Below, piece after piece: positions 1 through 6,038 of a DNA stretch of 38,396 nucleotides (position 1 is the first letter of the stretch; the number at the start of each line of letters is the position of its first letter). The position numbers were made by a program, and so were the translations under genes. Origin of the DNA: an uncultured Bacilli bacterium (GTDB taxonomy: Bacteria > Bacillota_I > Bacilli_A > RF39 > UBA660); contig CAKOJJ010000015.1 in the NCBI GenBank assembly GCA_934089275.1, positions 1 to 38,396 of the forward strand, in the 5' to 3' direction. A model generated the notes under the pieces. The model had not been told where the DNA came from. It ran no database searches and saw only the letters and a program-made list of their open reading frames with translations.

Positions 1-177
1 GAAGCTATTAATGGTTGGATTAAAGAAGAATTATTTATTGATTTTAATATTAATAATTCTAATGATATTTATAAATCTATTGAAGATTACATTCATTATT
101 TCAATTATGAAAGGCCTCAATGTGCTCTTAAATATTTAACTCCAATGCAATATAAAAACATTTATTATATTAAATAA
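1..177 (+). CDS. IS3-family transposase (OrfB) C-terminus, partial
   Basis: The window opens inside a plus-strand reading frame of 58 codons ending in TAA at 175-177. Its residues match the end of the IS3/IS150-type DDE integrase (rve) domain: a late FNYERPQ block followed by LTPMQY, the usual closing signature of OrfB proteins. The start, the catalytic DDE residues and OrfA lie outside the window, so it is unknown whether the element is intact. It is one of only two plus-strand genes here. Just beyond its stop lies a decayed copy of the poly-G promoter found before the surface-protein genes, so the element may have landed immediately downstream of such a promoter and replaced or displaced the gene. 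The right terminal inverted repeat could not be identified; the element end probably falls between 178 and 205. Confidence 0.8.
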   Translation, partial: EAINGWIKEELFIDFNINNSNDIYKSIEDYIHYFNYERPQCALKYLTPMQYKNIYYIK

Positions 178-189
178 ACTAATATTGGA

Positions 190-255
190 ATTCTTATATT
201 CAATACCCCCCTATTTTTTTTACAATTGTCTACTTTTACTTGACCAATGCAAATT
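190..255 (-). promoter_or_regulatory. Relic of a poly-G-spacer promoter beside IS3
   Basis: Read on the minus strand, a run of six G (206-211) is followed by TATTGAATATAAG. This resembles the TATTATAAAAT -10 region after the G8 runs at 8298, 31067 and 32718. The TTGAAA -35 is not preserved. The 44 bases between the G run and the 80-bp upstream repeat have the same length as at the 32.7-kb copy, and roughly half of them match by eye. No surface-protein gene follows; the transposase end lies there instead. I read it as the orphaned promoter of a fourth family member. Confidence 0.55.
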
Positions 256-335
256 CTCTACTGTACAAAATTATTATACTACATATTTGTTGTATTTTGT
301 ATACAACATTTTTATTGTGTGTAAAGTTTACTTTT
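256..335. repeat. 80-bp direct repeat, copy 1 (upstream element)
   Basis: This segment is nearly identical to 32770-32849; I see one substitution in 80 bases. It contains an inverted repeat TGTTGTAT/ATACAACA with a 5-base loop and a second small palindrome, GTAAAGTTTAC. In both copies it begins exactly 45 bases after the last C of a plus-strand C run, that is, upstream of a poly-G promoter. The single substitution falls in the loop of the larger inverted repeat, so the stem is preserved. It may be an operator or activator site; a terminator reading to the right (AT-rich stem followed by TTTTTATT) is an alternative. Confidence 0.85.
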
Positions 336-344
336 ATATTATCA

Positions 345-373
345 TTGTAATTTATAGTAAAAAATGTTATATT
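345..373 (+). promoter_or_regulatory. Sigma-A type promoter for the small RNA
   Basis: TTGTAA (345-350) and TATATT (368-373) are separated by exactly 17 bases. Transcription would start near 380, just before the GAGAAGC motif, and run into the terminator at 432-462. No credible protein gene lies between. Confidence 0.6.
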
Positions 374-379
374 TTATTT

Positions 380-462
380 AAGTGAGAAGCAAAGTTTCTT
401 TAGGACGCGATGCTTACCACAATTGTGTTGTGCACCTTTTTCAAAAGAAAAGGTGCTTTTTT
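380..462 (+). ncRNA. Predicted ~80-nt small RNA, unknown family
   Basis: A promoter with a 17-base spacer ends at 373 and a strong intrinsic terminator lies at 432-462, which defines a transcript of about 80 bases. The body holds two mutually exclusive stems, AGAAGC/GUUUCU and AAGCA/UGCUU, and the palindrome CACAATTGTG. I compared it from memory with 6S, SRP, tmRNA, T-box, SAM, preQ1, purine, c-di-GMP and guanidine RNAs and recognised none. A rearranged, inverted relative of its motifs occurs at 568-651. A reading frame that starts here (382-756) is not convincing: it has no ribosome site and runs straight through the terminator. The RNA call rests on the signals alone. Confidence 0.5.
432..462 (+). 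terminator. Intrinsic terminator of the small RNA
   Basis: The arms GCACCTTTT (432-440) and AAAAGGTGC (448-456) enclose a 7-base loop and are followed by six T (457-462). Confidence 0.8.
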
Positions 463-764
463 ATATCTTATATTCCTTTTCTACAAAGAAGATATAATAA
501 TATAAAAATTATAATGATTAAACTTGTTACTAATAGTTCGATTTTGAATGAGTGTTTAAACATTATATATCACTTCCTTACTACAGCTTATTTTGCTGAA
601 AATTCACGTCCTACATATAAGAAAGTGATAAGCATCTTTTCCTTGCTTCTCAAGAAAATATTTAAGCATAATTTTTTTATATTTCAAAACTACAAAATTT
701 TAAATTTAGAGGCTCAGATTTTTAATATTTGTATTGATTTATATGCAAATCGTTAAAATCTGTC
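463..764. other. Gene-free stretch with a structured element at 568-651
   Basis: No supported protein gene is present. On the minus strand, 651-625 carries GAGAAGCAA and GATGCTTATCAC, also found in the plus-strand small RNA at 384-420. It is followed by a 13-base inverted repeat (618-630 with 568-580) that encloses a CAGC/GCTG hairpin and the block TAGGACGTGA, which resembles TAGGACGCGA in the small RNA. The 13-base stem pairs fully only as minus-strand RNA, where its one imperfect pair becomes a G-U wobble. A possible minus-strand promoter, TTGAAA (687-682) with a 17-base spacer to TAAATA (664-659), is weak. The stretch from 845 to 948, after the two terminators, has no gene either; it shows only a loose GGAAGTA/TACTTCC inverted repeat. 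Confidence 0.5.
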
Positions 765-795
765 AAAAAAAAGCTACCAATTTTTAAGTTTGGTA
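765..795 (-). terminator. Distal intrinsic terminator of the polA-mutM transcript
   Basis: On the minus strand TACCAA and TTGGTA form a stem around a 9-base loop and are followed by GC and a run of eight T. It backs up the terminator at 814-844. Confidence 0.6.
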
Positions 796-813
796 ATTTT
801 AACACTTTTTTAC

Positions 814-844
814 AAAAAAAGAGTATTGAAAAATCAATACTCTT
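814..844 (-). terminator. Intrinsic terminator downstream of mutM
   Basis: GAGTATTGA (821-829) and TCAATACTC (834-842) are perfect arms with a 4-base loop. On the minus strand a seven-T run follows (820-814). It lies about 105 bases past the mutM stop. Confidence 0.8.
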
Positions 845-948
845 AAGCAAATTAAGTTAATCCTTAAATGCTTTAAAATACTGGAAGTATAAATCACATA
901 TTTAACTACTTCCTGTTATTATTATGTGCAATAATTTTAAAATATACA

Positions 949-1758
949 TTATTTTTGACAGTTTTCACAAAAATAAGTTCCACGTCCACCAACTCTTATT
1001 TTTTTTATTTTATTTTTGCAGTTTGGACATATTTCTTTAGTATGAACTTTTAAATAATCTTGATAATGACCTGTTACTCCTAAAGATGAAGTATAACTTC
1101 TTATTGTTGAGCCTCCAAGTTCAGTTGCTTTTTCAATAATGGATTTTGAAGAGATTCGTATTTTATCACATTCATCTAAAGTAATACTTGCTCCACTTCT
1201 ATTTGGATTTATATTTGATGCAAATAAAACTTCATCAACATATATATTTCCTAAACCATTTATAATAGATTGATCTAAAAGAAGCGTTTTTATTGGTTTA
1301 TTTTTATTATGAATAGATTTATAAATGTATTCTTTTGTTAAAGAATTATTATCAGGTTCTATTCCTAATTTTTTTATTTCTTTCGAGGAATAAACATCTT
1401 CAGTTTTTAAAACTTTCATACGACCAAATTTTCTTGTATCATGATATCTTAAAGTAAAATCATCAAATATAAATATTATATGTTCATGTTTTTCTATTGG
1501 TTCTTCTATTTTCTTTATAAAGTATTTACCTTCCATACGAAGATGAGATATCAATGTATATTCTCCTAAATTAAATAGTAAATACTTACCAAAACTACCA
1601 ACACTTTCAATTGTCTTTCCAATTAAAATATTTTTAAATTCATTTATATCTTGATCAATTATACGATCATATAGGATATTTATATCTTTTATTGTATTTC
1701 CTGGTAAACTTTTATTTAAAGTTCTTGCTACTGTTCTTACTTCAGCTATTTCAGGCAT
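949..1758 (-). CDS. mutM: Formamidopyrimidine-DNA glycosylase (Fpg/MutM)
   Basis: Bifunctional base-excision repair enzyme that removes oxidised purines such as 8-oxoguanine and cuts the resulting abasic site. The 269-residue length is normal for the family. The N-terminus PEIAEV supplies the catalytic Pro (after Met removal) and Glu; Lys58 in GSFGKYL matches the conserved beta-clamp lysine. SHLRMEGKY, then LDQSIINGLGNIYVDEVLF (helix-two-turn-helix) and GGSTIRSY follow in family order. The C-terminus has the zinc finger CPNC...CENC, with the conserved GGRGTY loop between the pairs. It starts five bases after the preceding gene stops, so it is the last gene of the polA transcript, and two terminators follow. 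A polA-mutM linkage is common in Firmicutes; the extra gene between them is less usual. Confidence 0.96.
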   Translation of the reverse strand: MPEIAEVRTVARTLNKSLPGNTIKDINILYDRIIDQDINEFKNILIGKTIESVGSFGKYLLFNLGEYTLISHLRMEGKYFIKKIEEPIEKHEHIIFIFDDFTLRYHDTRKFGRMKVLKTEDVYSSKEIKKLGIEPDNNSLTKEYIYKSIHNKNKPIKTLLLDQSIINGLGNIYVDEVLFASNINPNRSGASITLDECDKIRISSKSIIEKATELGGSTIRSYTSSLGVTGHYQDYLKVHTKEICPNCKNKIKKIRVGGRGTYFCENCQK

Positions 1759-1762
1759 AGTT

Positions 1763-2587
1763 TCATCTCATTTCCAACATTTTTTTAATAACATCATCGG
1801 AATTTATATCACTTAGATAACCATTTTCTAAAATTTTAAATAGTTCATAAAAGTTATTTAAATTATTTTCCCCTAATGGTAATCCATGTTCCATGATATC
1901 TATAAAACTTACACCAGTTGAATCAATAGTTTCCTTAATTCGATAATCTTTAAAAGTATGTTCAACCGGTGTGATTATTCTAGTATCTGATTTAATTTCG
2001 TAACCTGATGATAAATAATATAAGTAAAATAAACTGCATATGTTTTCCAAATCGGTTGATTGATATATTTTCTTTGTTTCTCTAAAACCAACTATATTGG
2101 CATGTCTTTCATAACATATATGATAAGTTCTTATCATGTACATAAAAGTCGTTATGAATTTTCTCTTATCTATTTGGTCTATTATTAATTTATATGTTCT
2201 TTCAATCGGACCGTTTCCCATTTCTCCTAAACTCATTTGATATAGATGAGTAAGTTCATGTATTAAAAATTCAAAAGCAAATAATAAGTCGATTTCTCTA
2301 GCATCAATATCAGGATATTCTTGATAAAAATTCCTAGACATTATTTGTAAAAAAGCTTTCATTTTAGTGGCATTGGCATAGATTGTATAATCTAATTCGT
2401 TTAATAAATTAACAAATAATCCACCTTTTTCAGTAGATGAAATCCTTGTTTCTATTCTTTTATCAAATACATGATTTTCATTTATTATATAAGCAAAATA
2501 TCTAATAAGTTTTTCGTAATCTTCGCTTATTCCGATAAACTCTTTTAAATTAGAAAGTTCACCTATAACATCTTTACTAAGTTCCAT
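1763..2587 (-). CDS. HELTH-motif protein, probable zinc metallopeptidase-like
   Basis: No named family recognised. I prefer the ATG at 2587 (274 residues), because GGGTGG sits about six bases upstream of it; the longer GTG start at 2596 overlaps that ribosome site. The protein has no signal peptide or membrane segment and should be cytoplasmic. Near residue 110 it reads LIHELTHLYQ, a good HExxH zinc-binding helix, and about 50 residues later CYERHAN supplies a Glu in a suitable position for a third ligand, as in gluzincin-type proteases. That ligand assignment is inference. The rest is mostly helical. It lies between polA and mutM with 37- and 4-base gaps, so it is almost certainly co-transcribed with DNA repair genes. 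A catalytic role, a substrate and a link to DNA repair are all unproven. Confidence 0.6.
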   Translation of the reverse strand: MELSKDVIGELSNLKEFIGISEDYEKLIRYFAYIINENHVFDKRIETRISSTEKGGLFVNLLNELDYTIYANATKMKAFLQIMSRNFYQEYPDIDAREIDLLFAFEFLIHELTHLYQMSLGEMGNGPIERTYKLIIDQIDKRKFITTFMYMIRTYHICYERHANIVGFRETKKIYQSTDLENICSLFYLYYLSSGYEIKSDTRIITPVEHTFKDYRIKETIDSTGVSFIDIMEHGLPLGENNLNNFYELFKILENGYLSDINSDDVIKKMLEMR

Positions 2588-2624
2588 ATAAACCACCCAT
2601 TGAAAGCTATTATATCATATTTAA

Positions 2625-5174
2625 TTATTTTGTTTCATATAAATTGATTCCAAAATCAGTTGATACTTTTAAAGGAACTTTTAATGTAACCGTATGTTCC
2701 ATAATATCTTTAACTAATTTACCAACTTCTTCTTTTTCACTTTCGACAATATCAAATACAAGTTCATCGTGAATTTGTAAAATCATTTTTGATTTGATGT
2801 TGCGTTTTTCAAATTCATTATCAATTTCAATCATAGCCTTTTTAATTATATCGGCACTTGTTCCTTGAATTGGAGTGTTTAAAGCAATTCGTTCTCCGGC
2901 ACTTCTTACCATATAATTGGAATTAAATAGTTCATCAATTGCTCTTTTTCTTTTAAATATTGTTCTAACATATCCACAATCATAAGCATCTTTTATAGTT
3001 AAATCCATATAATTTTTTACACCTGGATAAAGAGACAAATACATATCAATAAACTTCTTTGCTTCTTTTGGAGAAACACCAATGTTTTCACCTAAACCAA
3101 AGCCACTTATTCCATAAACTATTCCAAAGATAACAGCTTTTGCTGTACGTCTTTCTTGTGGAGTAACTTCACTCATTGGTTTTTTGAAAATATCTGATGC
3201 AACTTTAGTATGAATATCATCTCCATTAACAAAGGCATTTATTAAAGCTTCACTTCCAGAAAGATGAGCTAAAATACGTAGTTCAATTTGAGAATAATCG
3301 CTTGATAAGAATAAATCATTAACTGGTAAAAAAGCTTTACGAATTAATTTTCCTAAATCATCACGTGCAGGTATATTTTGTAAGTTAGGATCAGCACTTG
3401 AAAGACGACCAGTACGTGTTAAAGTTTGTTTATAAATAGTGTGTATCTTACCATCTTCATGAATAAATTCTTTTAAACCTTTTAAATAAGTTGAATTTAT
3501 CTTTGTTAAGTTACGGTACTTTATTATTTGTTCAATAATTGGATGTAAACCAAGTAGTTTTTCCAAAGTTGCAGCATCAGTTTTATAAGCATTTGTTAAT
3601 TTCTTTCCATGTGGAAGATTTAATTTTTCAAATAACACTTCACTTAATTGAATACGAGAAGCAATATTAAACTCACATCCAGAAAGTTCGTATATAACTT
3701 TACTTACTTCTTCAATTTCACCTTCAATAACTTTTTGCATCTCATTTAAAACATTGACATCACATCTTATTCCTTCAATTTCCATCTTAGCTAGTACTTT
3801 TGATAAAGGAAGTTCAATGTCAGTATAAAGTTCATACATATCCTCAGATTTAATATCTATAATATTTTTGTCATGAGTATCATAAATATATTTTGCTTTT
3901 TCAGCAACAATGCTTCTTATATCCATTTTATTTTTTATAATATCATGTATTAAAGGTATTGAAGCAGAATCATTATTCATAAGAACAGCAACATCATCTT
4001 TAACAACCTTATTTAAAAGATAAGCAATTAAATTTAAATCATAGATTACATTTAAATCAAATCTATTTAAAAGCACATAAGCTTTTTTAACATCAAATGT
4101 ATATTTTTTTACTTCTTTTGTGTAATCAAATACTTGATCAATATCTTTTGCCTCTACAAAGAAAGCGTTTGTTCCGTCAAAAAGTCCCATTCCTAAAATA
4201 TTGGCCATATGATAGTTTTCATTGTCACATTCGATATAGAAACTTATCTCTTTTGATCTATCTATTTCATAAACACTTTCTAACTTTTTAAACTCAAATT
4301 CATGAATTTCTTCTTTTACTTCATGAGAAGTCATAAGTGAATAAAACTCTAAATCACGGTAAAAATCATTTAAAGTACTTTTTGGGCCATTATATTTCAT
4401 ATCTTCAAAAGAGAAAGGAATTGGAACTTCACGATATATAGTTGCAAGTTTTTTAGAAAAATATGCAGAATCTTTTCCATTTTCTAGTTTTTCTTTTAAT
4501 TTTCCTTTTATAGAATCGATATTTTCATAAACACCATCTAAAGAGCCATAATCTTGTAAAAGTTTTAATGCTGTTTTTTCACCTATTCCAGCAACTCCTG
4601 GAATATTATCACTTGAATCTCCCATAAGTGCTTTTAAATCTATTACTTTAATTGGTTCAATTCCATACTCTTCTTTAAAGTTTGTTGGATTATATCTTGT
4701 AAAGTCTTTTGATTTTAAAAGTTTTACTTCAACAACATCAGAAATAAGTTGTAAATAATCATGATCACTTGTTATAACTGTTGCATCCCATTCAGGATCT
4801 TCATCAGCTCTTTTAGCAAGAGTTCCAATTATGTCATCAGCTTCATAATCCTCTATACCAATATTTTTTATTCCCATATGATCTAACATTACACGAGCAA
4901 GTGGCATTTGGCTTTTTAATTCTTCTGGAGTTTTAGCACGACCTGCTTTATAATCAGCATATTCTCTATGTCTGAAAGTTTTACCGATATCAAATGCAAC
5001 TAACATATAATCTGGATTTTCTTCTTTAATTATTTTATTAATCATTGTTGCAAATCCATATAAAGCGTTTGTTACTACTCCTTTTGAATTTTTCATCAAA
5101 TTTCCTGTATAAGCAGTTGCATAGTAACTTCTAAACATTAAGTTATTTCCGTCAATTAAGACTATTTTTTTCAC
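2625..5174 (-). CDS. polA: DNA polymerase I
   Basis: Fills gaps and removes RNA primers during lagging-strand synthesis and excision repair. I place the start at GTG 5174 (849 residues, MKKIVLIDGNNLMFRSYY), because AGGTG precedes it by about six bases; the in-frame GTG at 5183 overlaps that site. Order: a 5'-3' exonuclease domain (YEADDIIGTLA, ITSDHDYLQL, LMGDSSDNIPGVAGIGEKTA); a middle domain; then the polymerase with motif A SSDYSQIELRILAHLSG, motif B RRTAKAVIFGIVYG and motif C QIHDELVFD near residue 800. In the 3'-5' exonuclease region the usual DxE pair is not clear (IECDNEN), as in other Bacilli enzymes that have lost proofreading. It heads the polA-HELTH-mutM unit, with an extended -10 promoter just upstream. 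Confidence 0.97.
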   Translation of the reverse strand: MKKIVLIDGNNLMFRSYYATAYTGNLMKNSKGVVTNALYGFATMINKIIKEENPDYMLVAFDIGKTFRHREYADYKAGRAKTPEELKSQMPLARVMLDHMGIKNIGIEDYEADDIIGTLAKRADEDPEWDATVITSDHDYLQLISDVVEVKLLKSKDFTRYNPTNFKEEYGIEPIKVIDLKALMGDSSDNIPGVAGIGEKTALKLLQDYGSLDGVYENIDSIKGKLKEKLENGKDSAYFSKKLATIYREVPIPFSFEDMKYNGPKSTLNDFYRDLEFYSLMTSHEVKEEIHEFEFKKLESVYEIDRSKEISFYIECDNENYHMANILGMGLFDGTNAFFVEAKDIDQVFDYTKEVKKYTFDVKKAYVLLNRFDLNVIYDLNLIAYLLNKVVKDDVAVLMNNDSASIPLIHDIIKNKMDIRSIVAEKAKYIYDTHDKNIIDIKSEDMYELYTDIELPLSKVLAKMEIEGIRCDVNVLNEMQKVIEGEIEEVSKVIYELSGCEFNIASRIQLSEVLFEKLNLPHGKKLTNAYKTDAATLEKLLGLHPIIEQIIKYRNLTKINSTYLKGLKEFIHEDGKIHTIYKQTLTRTGRLSSADPNLQNIPARDDLGKLIRKAFLPVNDLFLSSDYSQIELRILAHLSGSEALINAFVNGDDIHTKVASDIFKKPMSEVTPQERRTAKAVIFGIVYGISGFGLGENIGVSPKEAKKFIDMYLSLYPGVKNYMDLTIKDAYDCGYVRTIFKRKRAIDELFNSNYMVRSAGERIALNTPIQGTSADIIKKAMIEIDNEFEKRNIKSKMILQIHDELVFDIVESEKEEVGKLVKDIMEHTVTLKVPLKVSTDFGINLYETK

Positions 5175-5191
5175 GTTTATCACCTAAAAAA

Positions 5192-5200
5192 ATTATACCA
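5192..5200 (-). promoter_or_regulatory. Extended -10 promoter for polA
   Basis: The minus strand reads TGGTATAAT, a perfect -10 with a TGn extension, about 20 bases before the polA start. No good -35 is visible at 16-18 bases. Confidence 0.55.
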
Positions 5201-5214
5201 CAAATTGGGTATAA

Positions 5215-5982
5215 TTACTCTTTAATTAAATCAATTAAATCAACTATCTCTAAATTGTTATATTTCAATTTACTTAAATACACTTTAAATTCATTTAATG
5301 TAAGATTTTTATCAATCTTAATAATTGAACCTCCCTTAGTGTTATTTATATAAGAAGAAATATTAGAACTTTTTAATTCAACTGTTGGTTTTATTATAAA
5401 TGATTTATTATTTATACATGCTGTATGATTGGATAAATCAACAATACATACATTTTTGTTTAAATTATTTTTCTTTAAGAAACGACGAATATCGTTAAAG
5501 TCATTTTCGTCAGAAGCACCATTTATATATGTGATTTCTTTCTTATTTATTTCATCTTGTTTTGTTATTATTTTAGAAAACTTAATTTTTTCAGTTAATA
5601 AATATTCTTCAATGGTTTTATTATCAACTATTAAAGCAACATCTGTATCGCTTACATTTCCAATTATGACTTTATCTAAATGATCCATTACAGAAATTTT
5701 TGGTTTTATGTAATCATAAACAAAGAAGGTTTCATTAAATGATCCAAAGTCGTTCATTTTTAAATAACTTTCACGTTTATTTAGTTCTCTTCCATTTTTA
5801 CCAGTTATTATAGTGTTATCTTCAATAATAGCATTAACGGGACTTTCATATAATGAATCTTCGTACATCTTTATTTCTTTCATAAGAGGACTTAAGTTTT
5901 CAACATAAAGTATAAGCCTGTCTGATGCATAAAAGGATAATACACATAAAGTTATTACAAGAGCATATTTAACATATTTCAT
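5215..5982 (-). CDS. Secreted NodB-like protein, probably non-catalytic
   Basis: A 255-residue protein with an N-terminal membrane segment (about 5-25), so anchored outside the cell. Residues 48-110 (SPVNAIIEDNTIITGKNGRE, then SYLKM..FGSFNE and PKISV) resemble the N-terminal module of a Bacilli family annotated as polysaccharide deacetylase; this is from memory. The C-terminal end, with GGSIIKID and a helix before EIVDLIDLIKE, looks like the last strand and helix of a NodB barrel. The NodB catalytic motifs (TFDDG and HxxxH) are absent, and the protein is shorter than full-length deacetylases, so a degenerate binding or structural role is likely. AGGTG precedes the ATG. It lies upstream of polA, separated by the polA promoter. 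Confidence 0.55.
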   Translation of the reverse strand: MKYVKYALVITLCVLSFYASDRLILYVENLSPLMKEIKMYEDSLYESPVNAIIEDNTIITGKNGRELNKRESYLKMNDFGSFNETFFVYDYIKPKISVMDHLDKVIIGNVSDTDVALIVDNKTIEEYLLTEKIKFSKIITKQDEINKKEITYINGASDENDFNDIRRFLKKNNLNKNVCIVDLSNHTACINNKSFIIKPTVELKSSNISSYINNTKGGSIIKIDKNLTLNEFKVYLSKLKYNNLEIVDLIDLIKE

Positions 5983-6038
5983 ATTTTCACCTATTTAATA
6001 TATATGTTAAATGCTCATTTAAATAACTAAAAATATTT

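Noticed and set aside
256..335. 80-bp repeat as the terminal end of the IS3 element
   Set aside because: The second copy at 32770 has no transposase nearby, and the repeat tracks with the poly-G promoters instead.
382..756. Plus-strand reading frame of 124 codons
   Set aside because: It begins at a non-supported start, runs through a strong intrinsic terminator, lacks a ribosome site and reads like translated AT-rich noncoding DNA.
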